From assembly GCA_002255495.1 (NCBI GenBank), contig NCAP01000001.1, forward strand, positions 1-64,000: a DNA stretch of 64,000 nucleotides, given 5' to 3'. Position numbers and translations under genes: made by a program. The number at the start of each line of letters is the position of its first letter. Position 1 is the stretch's first letter. A model generated the notes under the pieces. That model was not told where the DNA came from. It was given only the letters and a program-made list of their open reading frames with translations, and made no database searches. This DNA comes from Rhodospirillales bacterium 20-60-12 (lineage in GTDB: Bacteria > Pseudomonadota > Alphaproteobacteria > Acetobacterales > Acetobacteraceae). Positions 8,005-17,862 of the stretch are shown here, one piece after another.

Positions 8005-8796
8005 TCAGGCGGCAGCGACGGCGCGGGCGGCCATGACACCGACCAGATGGGCGCGGTAGGCAGCACTGCCGTGAATGTCGGCGTTCATCATGTCGGCCGG
8101 TGTGGTGACGGATTTGATGGCATCCGGCGTAAACGAGGTGCTCAGGGCCGCTTCCATGGCGGCATGGCGGAACACGCCGTTCTGGCCCGCACCGGTCACG
8201 GCGACGCGCACGCCTTTGGCGGTTTTGGCAACGAATACGCCGACCATGGCGTAGCGCGATGCCGGGTTGGGGAATTTCGCGTAGGCTGCGCGTTCGGCCA
8301 TCGGAAATTCAACGGCGGTGATGATTTCGCCGGGCTCCAGAGCGGTGGCGAACATGCCCTGAAAATAATCATCGGCCGCGACTTTACGCTGATTGGTGTG
8401 AATTGTCGCACCCAGAGCCAGAACCGCGGAGGGGTAGCAGGCCGAGGGATCGTTATTGGCGAGCGAGCCGCCGATGGTGCCGCGCGAGCGGACCTGACGG
8501 TCACCGATATTATTTGCCAGATGCGCCAAGGCCGGGATGGCTTTTTTGACCTCGGGGGATGAGGCGACGGTTGCGTGCGTCGTCATTGCACCGATGATCA
8601 GTTTATCGCCCTCGAGCTTGATGCCTGACAGACCGGCCGCCGACAGATCGACCACGGCGGAAGGCTTGTTCAAGCGCTGCTTGAGAACGGGAATGAAGGT
8701 CATGCCGCCGGCGAGGGCTTTTGCCTCGCCGTCAGCGCCCAGCATTTTCACCGCATCGGCCACGGAACCTGGTTTGTGGTAGGAAAAATCATACAT
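8005..8796 (-). CDS. coxM: Molybdenum hydroxylase FAD subunit, CoxM-like
   Basis: A 263-residue medium subunit of the xanthine dehydrogenase/CO dehydrogenase family. It starts MYDFSYHKPGSVADAV and holds both FAD pyrophosphate-binding signatures, AGGMTFIP (residues 34-41) and TIGGSLANNDP (about 112-122). It passes electrons from the iron-sulfur subunit to an acceptor. It is the last gene of coxS-coxL-coxM, 17 bases after coxL. The S-L-M order is that of form II operons; form I CO dehydrogenases are M-S-L. A terminator follows directly. Confidence 0.92.
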   Translation of the reverse strand: MYDFSYHKPGSVADAVKMLGADGEAKALAGGMTFIPVLKQRLNKPSAVVDLSAAGLSGIKLEGDKLIIGAMTTHATVASSPEVKKAIPALAHLANNIGDRQVRSRGTIGGSLANNDPSACYPSAVLALGATIHTNQRKVAADDYFQGMFATALEPGEIITAVEFPMAERAAYAKFPNPASRYAMVGVFVAKTAKGVRVAVTGAGQNGVFRHAAMEAALSTSFTPDAIKSVTTPADMMNADIHGSAAYRAHLVGVMAARAVAAA

Positions 8797-8813
8797 GATC
8801 AGAATTCCTTCGT

Positions 8814-11195
8814 TTATTCAGCGGCCATCTTGAGCGTATGGGCATTGATGATGCCCCAGATTTTAGCAGGCGTCGCCGGCATATCCAAATGCCGCACGTC
8901 GTAATCGCGCAACGCATCGACCACCGCGTTGATCACCGCCGGCGGACTGCCGATGGCGCCCACCTCGCCGACCCCTTTGGCGCCGAGCGGGTTGTGGGTG
9001 CACATGGTTGATTCAGTGCCGACCAGAATATTCGGCAAATCATCCGCGCGCGGCATGGTGTAATCCATCATCGAGCCGGACAGAAGCTGGCCGGATTCGT
9101 CGTAGATGGCGTGTTCGAGCAGAGCCTGGCCAATACCCTGCGCGATGCCGCCTTGCACCTGGCCTTCGACGATCATGGGATTAATCACGCGACCGACGTC
9201 GTCGACGGCGGTGAAATTGATCACCGCGACCGTGCCGGTATTCGGATCGATCTCGACCTCGCAGATATGGCACCCACCCGGATAGGTGAAGTTTTTCGGA
9301 TCGTAGAAGGCGGTTTCTTCAAGGCCTGGCTCAAGTTCCTCGATCGGGTAGTTGTGCGGCACATAGGCGGTCAGTGAAATCTCGGCGAAGGCTTTGGATT
9401 TGTCGGTGCCGGTGACAGTGAATTTACCGTCCTTGAATTCCACGTCATCGAGGGAGGCTTCCATCAAATGGGCGGCAATTTTGCGGCCTTTGAGGATGAT
9501 TTTATCCATCGCCTTGACCATGGCCGAGCCGCCGACCGAGAGCGAACGGCTGCCATAGGTGCCCATGCCGAACGGCACTTTGCTGGTGTCGCCGTGAACA
9601 ATCTCGATCTGATTGAACGGGATTCCGAGCTGATCGGCGACGAGTTGGGCAAAAGTCGTCTCATGGCCCTGACCGTGCGAGTGGGCGCCGGTAAAGACCG
9701 TCACTGATCCGGTCGGATGGACACGGATATTTGCGACCTCGTAGAGACCCGCCCGTGCGCCGAGCGCGCCGGCGACGGCCGAAGGTGCGATGCCGCAGGC
9801 TTCGACATAGGTGGACATGCCGATACCGCGCAATTTGCCCTTCGCGGCAGCCGCTTTACGACGCGCCTCGAAGCCGTCGTAATCGGCCATGCGCAGGCAT
9901 TCGCGCAATGTGGTCTGATAGTCGCCGCTGTCATATTGCAGTGCGATCGGGGTTTGATACGGAAACGCGTCCGCGGGGATGAAGTTTTTACGGCGGATTT
10001 CAACCCGGTCCATGCCCAAATCGCGCGCTGCGACATCGACGATACGCTCAAGCAGGAAGGTCGCTTCCGGCCGGCCCGCACCACGATACGCATCGACCGG
10101 CACGGTATGGGTAAACACCGCCTTTACCTGCGCGTAAATTGCGGGTGTGGTGTAAACTCCGGCGAGCAAGGTCGCGGAGAGATAAGTCGGCACCGAGGGG
10201 GCGAAGGTGGACAGATACGCACCCATATTGGCCAGGGTTTCCACGCGCAGGCCGAGGAATTTTCCGTCCTCCGCCACCGCCAGCTCGGCATGCGAGACAT
10301 GGTCCCGGCCATGAGCGTCGGTGATGAAACTCTCCGAGCGGTCCGCGGTCCATTTGATCGGCCGCAGCACTTTCGCTGCCGCCCAGGTGAGGGCTGCCTC
10401 TTCTGCGTAATGAAAGATTTTCGAGCCGAACCCGCCGCCGACATCGGGGGCGACGACACGCAATTTATGCTCGGGAATATGCAGCACGAAAGCGCCCATC
10501 AACAGCCGAATGACATGCGGGTTCTGGCTGGTCGTGTGCAGCGTATATTCACCCGATGAGATGTCATACTCGCTGATCGCAGCCCGCGGTTCCATCGCAT
10601 TGGGGACCAGGCGGTTATTGGTCAGATCGAGCTTGATAATCTTGAAGGCATTGGCGAAAGCGGCCTCGGTCGCGGCTTTGTCGCCGATATGCCAATCAAA
10701 GCAGACATTGCTCGCCACATCGTCATGCACCAGGGGCGCGCCGGGCGCGATGGCGGCCCGCACATCGGAGATGCCGCCCAGTTCCTCGAACTCGATATTG
10801 ATCGCCTCGGCGGCGTCTTTCGCTTGCTGTTTGGTCTCGGCGACCACCATGGCAATCGGGTCACCGACATGGCGCACTTTGTCGATCGCCAACACCGGAT
10901 GCATCGGCTCGGCCATCGGTGAGCCGTCCTTATTATGGATTTGCCAGCCGCAGGGCACACCGCCCACACCTTCGGCGGCGAGATCAGCGCCTGTGAAAAT
11001 GGCGACGACACCGGCCATTTTAGAGGCGGCTGCGATGTCGATGGATTTTATCCGCGCATGCGGCGAATCAGAGCGTCTGAACACAGCATGGGTTTGCCCC
11101 GGGCGGTTCATATCGTCGGTATAGTGGCCCTTGCCCGACAAAAACCGGTGATCTTCAACCCGCTTCACCGAAGCGCCGATGCCATCAACAATCAT
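8814..11195 (-). CDS. coxL: Molybdenum hydroxylase large subunit, CoxL form II
   Basis: A 793-residue molybdopterin-cytosine-dinucleotide subunit carrying the active site. N-terminal [22 protein letters not shown] and DVGGGFGSK are family signatures. The active-site loop reads AYRGAGRPE (about residues 367-375); form I CO dehydrogenase has AYRCSFR with the Cu/Mo-ligating cysteine, which is missing here. The C-terminal [21 protein letters not shown] segment contains the catalytic glutamate of the superfamily. The protein is therefore a form II enzyme, whose physiological substrate is unsettled: true CO oxidation is doubtful, and oxidation of an aldehyde or heterocycle is possible. It lies between coxS (77-base gap) and coxM. 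Confidence 0.93.
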   Translation of the reverse strand: MIVDGIGASVKRVEDHRFLSGKGHYTDDMNRPGQTHAVFRRSDSPHARIKSIDIAAASKMAGVVAIFTGADLAAEGVGGVPCGWQIHNKDGSPMAEPMHPVLAIDKVRHVGDPIAMVVAETKQQAKDAAEAINIEFEELGGISDVRAAIAPGAPLVHDDVASNVCFDWHIGDKAATEAAFANAFKIIKLDLTNNRLVPNAMEPRAAISEYDISSGEYTLHTTSQNPHVIRLLMGAFVLHIPEHKLRVVAPDVGGGFGSKIFHYAEEAALTWAAAKVLRPIKWTADRSESFITDAHGRDHVSHAELAVAEDGKFLGLRVETLANMGAYLSTFAPSVPTYLSATLLAGVYTTPAIYAQVKAVFTHTVPVDAYRGAGRPEATFLLERIVDVAARDLGMDRVEIRRKNFIPADAFPYQTPIALQYDSGDYQTTLRECLRMADYDGFEARRKAAAAKGKLRGIGMSTYVEACGIAPSAVAGALGARAGLYEVANIRVHPTGSVTVFTGAHSHGQGHETTFAQLVADQLGIPFNQIEIVHGDTSKVPFGMGTYGSRSLSVGGSAMVKAMDKIILKGRKIAAHLMEASLDDVEFKDGKFTVTGTDKSKAFAEISLTAYVPHNYPIEELEPGLEETAFYDPKNFTYPGGCHICEVEIDPNTGTVAVINFTAVDDVGRVINPMIVEGQVQGGIAQGIGQALLEHAIYDESGQLLSGSMMDYTMPRADDLPNILVGTESTMCTHNPLGAKGVGEVGAIGSPPAVINAVVDALRDYDVRHLDMPATPAKIWGIINAHTLKMAAE

Positions 11196-11272
11196 GTCCG
11201 TTCCTTTGTCATATTTTATTTTTGTGAAACTTCAGCGGGTCCGCTTGGACAGACCCGCTTTATCGAGATTTT

Positions 11273-11770
11273 TTACTCGGCAGCGATAGGCATTTCCTTG
11301 CCATGCATAACAAACCAGGCGGCGTGGATGGCTTTCACGATGTTGTGATAGCCGGTGCAACGGCAGATATTTCCCTCGAGGCCGTGGCGGATTTGTTCTT
11401 CGCTCAGGCCATCGGGGTGGCTGTTCACCAGATCGATCGCGCTCATCACCATGCCGGGCGTACAATAACCGCATTGCAGGGCATGGTGCTCGCGAAACAT
11501 TTCCTGCATCGGGTGCAATTTGCCGTCCGCCGATGCCAGGCCCTCGATGGTGGTGACATGCGCGCCTGCGGCCTGAACCGCGAGCATGGTGCAGGATTTC
11601 ACCGATTTGCCGTCAACTTCCACCACGCACGCGCCGCATTGGCTGGTGTCGCACCCGACATGCGTGCCGGTCAGATGCAGCTTTTCCCGCAGCAATTCGA
11701 CCAATAATGTACGCGACTCGACTTCTGCCGATGCCGGTTTGCCGTTCACCGTGAGACTGATTTGAGGCAT
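11273..11770 (-). CDS. coxS: Molybdenum hydroxylase iron-sulfur subunit, CoxS-like
   Basis: A 165-residue two-cluster ferredoxin subunit. The plant-type [2Fe-2S] domain has C40, C45, C48 and C60; the second [2Fe-2S] cluster uses C100, C103, C136 and C138 (CGYCTPG...ICRCTG). Start ATG 11770 follows GGGAGGGG; a longer frame to 12034 is a shadow and would cross the divergent gtrA. It shuttles electrons from the Mo site of CoxL to the FAD of CoxM. It is the first gene of the operon. The promoter must lie in the 148 bases shared with gtrA. No maturation genes (coxD, coxE, coxG) are adjacent. Confidence 0.93.
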   Translation of the reverse strand: MPQISLTVNGKPASAEVESRTLLVELLREKLHLTGTHVGCDTSQCGACVVEVDGKSVKSCTMLAVQAAGAHVTTIEGLASADGKLHPMQEMFREHHALQCGYCTPGMVMSAIDLVNSHPDGLSEEQIRHGLEGNICRCTGYHNIVKAIHAAWFVMHGKEMPIAAE

Positions 11771-11918
11771 TCGCCCCTCCCTTATTTCTGATTGCCGGAC
11801 GTCGGCGACTGACCAAAGATGACGAAGGCAATGTGATCCACCACTCTGCACATGGTCAAGTGGCCAAAACCGACAAGTCCGTCTGGACAATAAATAGTGA
11901 CGGTCCATAACCCCCGCC

Positions 11919-12347
11919 ATGACGCTTATTGACAGCATCACCAACGTTCTGCCGCCACGATACCGCAGCCACGGGGGCGAATTCATTCGCTTCGGGATCG
12001 TCGGCAGCCTTGGCTTCGTCGTCGACACGGCCACCGTCTATTCATTGCGCGGATGGTTGGGGCTATATGTTTCAGCGACTATATCGTTCCTGGTCGCCGC
12101 CAGCTTTAACTGGCTGCTCAACCGGCTTTGGAGCTTTCGCGGCCGCGCGCATGATGCGGCCCATATCCAATGGCTGCGCTTCCTGCTCGCCAACATGGTT
12201 GGGTTTATTTTGAATCGCGGCACGTTTTTCATCCTCACCGCTGCCTCACCGTTCATTTATGCCAACCCGGTCATTGCCGTCGCGGCCGGATCGCTCGCCG
12301 GGCTCGGGGTTAACTTTATCCTTTCCAAACGGTTTGTATTTCGTTAA
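11919..12347 (+). CDS. GtrA-like family membrane protein
   Basis: A 142-residue protein with four predicted transmembrane helices and the GtrA signature [20 protein letters not shown] near the N-terminus, ending [11 protein letters not shown] as the family typically does. GtrA proteins are linked to translocation of polyprenyl-phosphate-linked sugars across the inner membrane for surface polysaccharide modification. It diverges from coxS and precedes a polyprenyl-phosphate sugar transferase and two GT2 genes, which supports a glycan role. A second GtrA domain occurs fused to a GT2 at 22323-23423. Confidence 0.88.
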   Translation: MTLIDSITNVLPPRYRSHGGEFIRFGIVGSLGFVVDTATVYSLRGWLGLYVSATISFLVAASFNWLLNRLWSFRGRAHDAAHIQWLRFLLANMVGFILNRGTFFILTAASPFIYANPVIAVAAGSLAGLGVNFILSKRFVFR

Positions 12348-12433
12348 CAGTGGTAACAACTCTGGGTAGCGTAATGAATTTGACCCAGGCGCGATAAGCC
12401 AACGGCATTTCGTTGCATTGCGGGAGGATTGCG

Positions 12434-13858
12434 ATGGCACAGCCTGATCATATCGGGATCGACACGTCGTTTTCCTTGCCGTCACAGGCGCTGCATGCAG
12501 CAAAAAATGACGGATCCCAATGGGCTTATTCGATCAGCCAGATGGTCGTGGTGATCATTCTCGATGGTTTTGCCGCCTACGGCGGCCCGATGATGGCGCG
12601 CGGGCTGATCGCGGGGGCACCGATCGGGCTGCAATTTAAGATCGTGACCGATTATCTTGTTATCGCAACAATTGCACTAACGGCCTTGACCGCCCATGAC
12701 CGGTTCAGCCACCCGTTTTTGGCCGCCCCTAAGCTTGTCCGCGCGGCCTGCATCGCCCACGGCCTGATCGTCGGGCAGGCGATATTGGGTGGCGATGCCT
12801 CCTTCATCGGCGGCCGCTTTGTGCTCACAAGCCTCGCCTGCAGCATCATGCTGTTGATGGCGTCACGATTATTCGTCTCGGTGCTGCCCTTCGCCCCGAG
12901 CACGCCCCGGCGCGTTGCGGTGATCGGCGGCGCGGCCTTGGGGGCGCAGCGCCTTGCCGCGCTGCGCGATGGGCTGAGCGAACCGCTGATGATGGATATC
13001 GGGCATCTGGCGGACGCGACGCAGCGGGCGATCGAGGCCCAAATCCATACCCACGGCATCGAGGAGATCATCCTGGTTCATGATCCCCATGCCGGTCAGG
13101 CCGGGCGAGATCATATCGCCGGCCTGCTGGCAGCCCTCGCGGACCAACCGGTGCGGGTGCGTCTCGCGATCGATCTGGCAGCGGATATTCCCGCACTCAC
13201 GATCAGCAAGGCCGCGACATTACGGCTCGTCACCTTGCTTGACCAACCTTTCTCGCGCGGCGCGTTGATCTATAAGCGGCTGCTCGATATCACGCTGGCT
13301 TTGCCGCTGCTGTTGCTGGCGGCACCTTTGATGGGTTTGGTGGCTTTGGCCGTGAGGCGAACCGGGCCGGCCTTGTTCCGGCAAACGCGCATCGGCGTGA
13401 ACGGCAAAGGTTTCACTGTGCTGAAATTCCGCACGATGCAAGTGAGCGAGGCTGGGCAGCCGGGCGAGGTGGTGCAAGCCGTGCGCGGCGATAAGCGCGT
13501 GACCGCGCTCGGCGCCTTTTTGCGCCGCGCCTCGATCGATGAATTGCCGCAACTGATCAATGTGCTGCGCGGCGAGATGTCGTTGGTCGGGCCGCGCCCC
13601 CACGCGCCGGGCACGTTGGCCGGCGGCCGCAGTTTTGAATCATTGCTCGATCTGTATGCGGTACGGCACCGGGTTAAACCCGGCCTGACCGGTCTGGCGC
13701 AGGTGCGCGGCCTGCGCGGTGAGACCGATGGCGCGGAGAACCTGACATTACGCGTGGCGAGCGATCTTGAATATATCGAAACATGGTCACCCTGGCTTGA
13801 TTGGATTATTCTGTTTCGCACCGTTGCGCTGGTCGCAGGCGGGCGGAATGCGTATTGA
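12434..13858 (+). CDS. Polyprenyl-phosphate sugar-1-phosphate transferase (exopolysaccharide initiation)
   Basis: A 474-residue membrane protein of the WcaJ/PssY/GumD-like polyisoprenyl-phosphate hexose-1-phosphate transferase family. N-terminal helices (residues 30-150) are followed by a Rossmann-like CoA-binding-type region (VAVIGGAALGAQRLAAL) and a C-terminal bacterial sugar transferase domain with LKFRTMQV and RRASIDELPQLINVLRGEM plus SLVGPRPHAP. It transfers a sugar phosphate from a UDP-sugar to undecaprenyl phosphate, the first step of a repeat unit. ATG 12434 is preceded by GGGAGGA. The following GT2 gene begins before its stop. The sugar specificity cannot be read from sequence. Confidence 0.9.
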   Translation: MAQPDHIGIDTSFSLPSQALHAAKNDGSQWAYSISQMVVVIILDGFAAYGGPMMARGLIAGAPIGLQFKIVTDYLVIATIALTALTAHDRFSHPFLAAPKLVRAACIAHGLIVGQAILGGDASFIGGRFVLTSLACSIMLLMASRLFVSVLPFAPSTPRRVAVIGGAALGAQRLAALRDGLSEPLMMDIGHLADATQRAIEAQIHTHGIEEIILVHDPHAGQAGRDHIAGLLAALADQPVRVRLAIDLAADIPALTISKAATLRLVTLLDQPFSRGALIYKRLLDITLALPLLLLAAPLMGLVALAVRRTGPALFRQTRIGVNGKGFTVLKFRTMQVSEAGQPGEVVQAVRGDKRVTALGAFLRRASIDELPQLINVLRGEMSLVGPRPHAPGTLAGGRSFESLLDLYAVRHRVKPGLTGLAQVRGLRGETDGAENLTLRVASDLEYIETWSPWLDWIILFRTVALVAGGRNAY

Positions 13859-14852
13859 TCGGCCATACCGCTTCGGCTTGCCGCCGGCGGCCATAGGGGG
13901 GCGCAGTTTGGCTGAGGAGACCGAGCTTGATCTGCGCATCGCAGTGCTGATCCCCTGCCATAATGAACAGGCGGCGATTGCGCAGGTCGTGGCGGATTTC
14001 GCCGCAGCACTGCCGCGGGCCCGCCTTATCATGTGCGATAATAACTCAACAGACGACACGGTGGCCCGCGCCCGGGCGGCGGGGGCAGAAATTCGCCATG
14101 AGCGGATGCAAGGCAAAGGCCATGTGGTGCGGCGGATGTTCGCCGATATCGAGGCGGATATATTCATCATCGTCGATGGCGATGGCACATACCGCGCCGC
14201 CGATGCGCCCTTGATGGTGCGATTATTGTGCAGCGAACATCTCGACATGGTCACCGCCACACGGCGCAGCGCCGATGATGCGGCATGGCGTGCCGGACAT
14301 CGCTGGGGCAACCGGGCGATCAGCTTCATGGTGCGGTTTCTGTTCGGCAATCGCATCGATGACCTGCTTTCCGGATATCGCGTGTTTTCCCGCCGTTTTG
14401 TGAAATCCTTTCCGGCTCTGGCGGCGGGATTTGAAATAGAGACCGAATTCTCGGTGCACGCGCTCGAGCTTGATATGCCGATCGGCCAGATCGAAAGCCG
14501 CTACGGCGCGCGCCAGCCCGGCTCGGCATCGAAACTGCGGACCTATGCCGATGGCTGGCGCATCGGCATGACGATTCTAACCTTGCTGCGCGACCAGCGG
14601 CCTTTGCTGTTTTTCGGCCTGGCCGGATGCCTCTTGCTGCTTGCCGGTTTCGGCTTGGGTCTCCCTGTCATCGGCGAATATCTCCACACGGGGCTGGTGC
14701 CGCGCTTACCCACCGCGGTGCTCGCCACCGGGCTGATTCTGATCGCCTGCCTGTCATTCACCTGCGGGCTGGTGCTCGATTCGGTGGCACGCGGCCGTAA
14801 GGAGGCCAAGCGCCTGGCCTATTTGAGCGTGCCGGCCGCCGGCGAACGCTGA
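13848..14852 (+). CDS. Glycosyltransferase family 2, DPM1/GtrB-like with C-terminal helices
   Basis: A 334-residue GT2 enzyme. The nucleotide-sugar site includes VLIPCHNEQAAIAQVV, DNNSTDDTVARAR and the DGD metal motif in FIIVDGDGTY; LLSGYRVFSRRFVKSFP is typical of polyprenyl-phosphate-sugar synthases. Two C-terminal hydrophobic segments (LLFFGLAGCLLLLAGFGLGL and the region around GLILIACLSFTCGLV) anchor it. It likely makes a lipid-linked sugar donor or extends the glycan begun by the upstream transferase. Start ATG 13848 overlaps the upstream stop by 11 bases; the next gene overlaps its stop as TGATG. Confidence 0.88.
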   Translation: MRIDRPYRFGLPPAAIGGRSLAEETELDLRIAVLIPCHNEQAAIAQVVADFAAALPRARLIMCDNNSTDDTVARARAAGAEIRHERMQGKGHVVRRMFADIEADIFIIVDGDGTYRAADAPLMVRLLCSEHLDMVTATRRSADDAAWRAGHRWGNRAISFMVRFLFGNRIDDLLSGYRVFSRRFVKSFPALAAGFEIETEFSVHALELDMPIGQIESRYGARQPGSASKLRTYADGWRIGMTILTLLRDQRPLLFFGLAGCLLLLAGFGLGLPVIGEYLHTGLVPRLPTAVLATGLILIACLSFTCGLVLDSVARGRKEAKRLAYLSVPAAGER

Positions 14853-15832
14853 TGGAGCAGCCGGTGCTGATCGCCGGCCGCGCACCGCAGGAATGCAGCG
14901 TTTATGACGCCGATATTTGCATATTGAGCCATTTGCGGCTGGCGGAGACATGCGCCGCCATCGCCTCCGCCCGCGCGCAAACCGGTCTCACACGGCATAT
15001 TTTCGTGCTCGACCAAGGCTCCCCCGCCGCCCATTGCACGGCACTTGCCGCGATCATCGGCGATGCGCCGGATATTGCTTTATTCAGTCTCGCACAGAAT
15101 CACGGCGTCGGCGCGGGCCGCAACAGGCTGGCCGGCTTGGGCCACGGGCGGGTGATCATCGGGCTTGATAATGATGCGCAATTTGCTGAGCCCGGCGTGG
15201 CGGCGCGTGCGGTGCGGCGCTTGGCCGCTGCACCCGATCTGGCGGTGATCGGGTTTCGCATCATGGCGGCGGACCAAGTGAGCCTTGATCTGACAAGCTG
15301 GGGTTATCCGCGCCGGCTGCTCGCACAGGCGCACGAGCTTTTTGCCTGCCACACATTCGTCGGCGCAGGCCACGCCATTGCGCGCGCGGCATGGGTGATG
15401 ACCGGCGGATATGACGAGGGTTTTTTCTTCACCTGGGAGGAATATGAATTCGCGCTGCGCGCCATCGCGCAAGGCTGGCGGCTGGAATATCACGGCGACC
15501 TCGCGATCATTCACGCGGTGGCGGCCGAAGCGCGGGTGACTTGGCAAAGCGGGCGGTGGCGGCAATTCGTCCGCAACCGGCTGCTGATTGCCCATGATTG
15601 GCAAAATGCGCCCTGGCGCGAGCGTTACGCGGTGCGGCTGCTGTTCTACGCGCTGCGCGGCCTGGTTCTGGGCCTGCCGGGCCCGACCTTGCAGGCCTTT
15701 GCCGAGGCGCGCCGAATGGCGGCAAACCGCCCGCCCCGGCCGATGGACGCTGCGATGCGCCGGCAACTGCAAGGCCGCCAGAGCCGCCGACCCGGCCCGC
15801 ATAGCGCGACGGGACCAGTGCATTTGCACTAA
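14852..15832 (+). CDS. Glycosyltransferase family 2, rhamnosyltransferase-like
   Basis: A 326-residue soluble GT2 protein. It has an N-terminal ILSHLRLAETCAAIASARAQ, the loop QNHGVGAGRNRLAGLGHGRV, the acidic IGLDNDAQF corresponding to the DXD site, and GYDEGFFFTWEEYEFALRAI, where the family has its catalytic region. Start ATG overlaps the previous stop (TGATG), so it is coupled to the exopolysaccharide block. No membrane segment is apparent. The acceptor and sugar donor are unknown. It is the last gene of the block; the CsbD gene follows after about 100 bases with its own ribosome-binding site. Confidence 0.85.
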   Translation: MEQPVLIAGRAPQECSVYDADICILSHLRLAETCAAIASARAQTGLTRHIFVLDQGSPAAHCTALAAIIGDAPDIALFSLAQNHGVGAGRNRLAGLGHGRVIIGLDNDAQFAEPGVAARAVRRLAAAPDLAVIGFRIMAADQVSLDLTSWGYPRRLLAQAHELFACHTFVGAGHAIARAAWVMTGGYDEGFFFTWEEYEFALRAIAQGWRLEYHGDLAIIHAVAAEARVTWQSGRWRQFVRNRLLIAHDWQNAPWRERYAVRLLFYALRGLVLGLPGPTLQAFAEARRMAANRPPRPMDAAMRRQLQGRQSRRPGPHSATGPVHLH

Positions 15833-15935
15833 TATTTTCAGTGTATTTCGCTCTGATTTGATACGTAACCGTCGATTATCTCTGCATCCATCGCCGGTGC
15901 GATTACGCACGGGCAACCTGACAAAGGAGCTCAAA

Positions 15936-16121
15936 ATGGTCGATAAAAACCGCATTGAAGGCGCTGCCAAGCAAGTCAAAGGCAGCATCAAGGAAGCCGT
16001 CGGCAAAGTGACCGGCGATGCCAAACTGCAAACCGAAGGTCAGATCGAGAAGACCGAAGGTAAAGTGCAGAGCCATGTCGGTGTCGCAAAGGACGCCGTG
16101 CGCGACGCTTTGAAGAAATAA
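15936..16121 (+). CDS. CsbD family stress-response protein
   Basis: A 61-residue hydrophilic, lysine-rich protein with the CsbD pattern NRIEGAAKQVKGSIKEAVGK and repeated GK-x-x-x-x-Q/E stretches. ATG 15936 follows AAAGGAGC at good spacing; a longer frame upstream runs through the glycosyltransferase in another frame and is not real. In Bacillus, csbD is under general-stress control; the molecular role is unknown. It pairs here with a GlsB/YeaQ-type gene 187 bases downstream, another general-stress family. Confidence 0.92.
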   Translation: MVDKNRIEGAAKQVKGSIKEAVGKVTGDAKLQTEGQIEKTEGKVQSHVGVAKDAVRDALKK

Positions 16122-16308
16122 TCACGGGCACCGCGTCGTCCCGGAGCTTGGCCCGTTCAGGCGCCATATTCCGGGCGGCGCCGTGCACATTCTATCCCGT
16201 GGCGCGGGACAAATTCTCAATCAATTGGGCGGTCAATGAGGGCGATGGATATCGAACCCGCCGGTTCGGTCCGTAGCTTTATTGGCCTCGTTTTACGGAG
16301 TCTCAAAC

Positions 16309-16569
16309 ATGTCCATCATCGCTTGGCTGCTGCTGGGTCTCATTGCCGGGTTCATTGCCAGCAAAATCATCAATCGGCAGGGTGAAGGCCTTTTGCTCGA
16401 TATCGTGCTCGGGATCATCGGCGCCGTCGTCGGCGGGTTTATTTTCAACGCGCTAGGGGCGGTCGGTGTGACCGGATTCAATGTCTATAGCCTGATCGTT
16501 GCGGTCACCGGCGCGATTGTGGTTCTGGTGATCTATCACGCTTTGATCGGCCGCCGACGGGTTCTCTGA
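16309..16569 (+). CDS. GlsB/YeaQ/YmgE family stress membrane protein
   Basis: An 86-residue integral membrane protein (Transgly_assoc family) with three hydrophobic segments: IIAWLLLGLIAGFIASKII, the glycine-rich LLLDIVLGIIGAVVGGFIF and LIVAVTGAIVVLVIYHALIG. ATG 16309 is preceded by ACGGAG. Proteins of this family are widespread in Proteobacteria, often induced by stress, and of unknown biochemical function; the transglycosylase name is historical. It follows csbD and is closed by a strong terminator. Confidence 0.9.
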   Translation: MSIIAWLLLGLIAGFIASKIINRQGEGLLLDIVLGIIGAVVGGFIFNALGAVGVTGFNVYSLIVAVTGAIVVLVIYHALIGRRRVL

Positions 16570-16640
16570 TCGGGGTGGCCGCTCGGCTTGCTTTGATTGG
16601 GCAAACCGGTTGCCGCACGCGCTTTCGGCATAAGATAAGG

Positions 16641-16668
16641 CCAGGGCATCGTTTGCCCTGGTTTTTTT
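16641..16668 (+). terminator. Rho-independent terminator after the GlsB-like gene
   Basis: CCAGGGC (16641-16647) and GCCCTGG (16655-16661) pair around a 7-base loop and are followed by seven T residues (16662-16668), a textbook intrinsic terminator. Confidence 0.88.
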
Positions 16669-16736
16669 ATGTGCGATGTTCGACAAGTGACGCAGAGAAA
16701 CGCGGCACAGCAGAACGGGCAGGGTTGAGTAGGAAT

Positions 16737-17591
16737 ATGGATATCATCGAGTCCTGTGCGGAAGCCTTCATTATCCATCGTCCATCGGTGCAGACCGCGC
16801 CGATCGTGCTCGCATCCGCCCATTCCGGCCGCTGCTACCGGCCCGATTTCATTGAATCGGCACGGCTCGAAGGCCTCGCTTTGCGGCGCAGCGAGGATAG
16901 TTTTGTCGATGAATTATTCGCCGCCGGCCCGGATCTCGGTGTGCCATTGCTCTGCGCCACATTCCCGCGCGCTTTTTGCGACGCGAATCGGGAAGCATGG
17001 GAATTGGACCCATCGATGTTCGAGGACGCGCTACCCGCCCATGTGAATGCGGCAAGCCCCCGTGTGGCCGCCGGACTGGGCACGATTGCCCGCGTCGTCT
17101 CCTCGGGTGAGGCGATTTACCGGCATAAATTGCGCTTTGCCGAAGCCGAATGGCGAATTGACCAATTCTGGCAGCCTTATCACCGCGCTTTGGCGGATCT
17201 GATCAGTGAAACACGCGCGCGGTTTGGCGCCTGCCTGGTTCTGGATTGCCATTCCATGCCCGGCCATCATGGTGTGGCCCCGTCGATCGACATTGTTTTG
17301 GGCGACGCGCATGGCACGACATGCGGGCGCCGCGTGACCAATCTGGTCGAATCGACCCTGCGCGAGGATGGGTTTAGCGTGCGTCGCAATGAGCCCTATG
17401 CCGGAGGCTATGTGACACGGCATTATGGCAAGCCGCGCGAAGGCGTGCATGTGCTGCAGCTGGAAATTGCCCGCCCGCTTTATATGAATGAGCGCCTGAT
17501 CGAGAAATCCGCCTGTTTCGCGCGCATACAAGGAGCGATGAGCGGGCTGACCGCCATTCTGGCCGCGCATATTCAGGCTTTGCTGCGCTAA
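16737..17591 (+). CDS. N-formylglutamate amidohydrolase family protein
   Basis: A 284-residue zinc-dependent amidohydrolase of the FGase fold. The region APIVLASAHSGRCYRPDFI, the metal-site motif LVLDCHSMPGHH (about residues 165-176) and the C-terminal LQLEIARPLYMNE are family features. Known members deformylate N-formylglutamate (HutG, histidine degradation), but no hut genes are nearby, so another amide substrate is possible. The true start is ATG 16737 after AGGA; an upstream-extended frame crosses the terminator at 16641-16668 and is unlikely. It is transcribed alone. Confidence 0.85.
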   Translation: MDIIESCAEAFIIHRPSVQTAPIVLASAHSGRCYRPDFIESARLEGLALRRSEDSFVDELFAAGPDLGVPLLCATFPRAFCDANREAWELDPSMFEDALPAHVNAASPRVAAGLGTIARVVSSGEAIYRHKLRFAEAEWRIDQFWQPYHRALADLISETRARFGACLVLDCHSMPGHHGVAPSIDIVLGDAHGTTCGRRVTNLVESTLREDGFSVRRNEPYAGGYVTRHYGKPREGVHVLQLEIARPLYMNERLIEKSACFARIQGAMSGLTAILAAHIQALLR

Positions 17592-17625
17592 ACCGGCGAA
17601 GGCCGACTGGCCGGATAAAAAAAGA

Positions 17626-17645
17626 GGCGGCGCTTGCGCGCCGCC
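17626..17645. repeat. GC-rich hairpin after the amidohydrolase gene
   Basis: GGCGGCGC and GCGCCGCC (8-bp perfect stem, TTGC loop) are preceded by seven A residues, so a terminator would work best on the minus strand, where no gene is present. Its role for the upstream plus-strand gene is unclear. Confidence 0.5.
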
Positions 17646-17862
17646 AAGTTTAGGGAGGAAACGTCCAAGAAAGCAAACAAAGTGACGTATCACCGTGTTG
17701 CTTCATCTTTATACGACTGCCCAACATGGATTGCAAGAACTATTTTGCAGTGCAGCATAGCAAATTTCGGGTTTCTCCGAGATGCGGTCAAAAGATCGCT
17801 GTAACGTCAGTCACAAAAGCCTTGATAACCAACAATTAACCATATCCGGCGATAATCAGGGG

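Noticed and set aside
8005-11770. Form I aerobic CO dehydrogenase
   Set aside because: The active-site loop is AYRGAGR, lacking the cysteine of AYRCSFR, and gene order is S-L-M instead of M-S-L.
16575-16736. N-terminal extension of the N-formylglutamate amidohydrolase
   Set aside because: It would translate through the terminator at 16641-16668 and adds sequence unlike the family; ATG 16737 has a ribosome-binding site.
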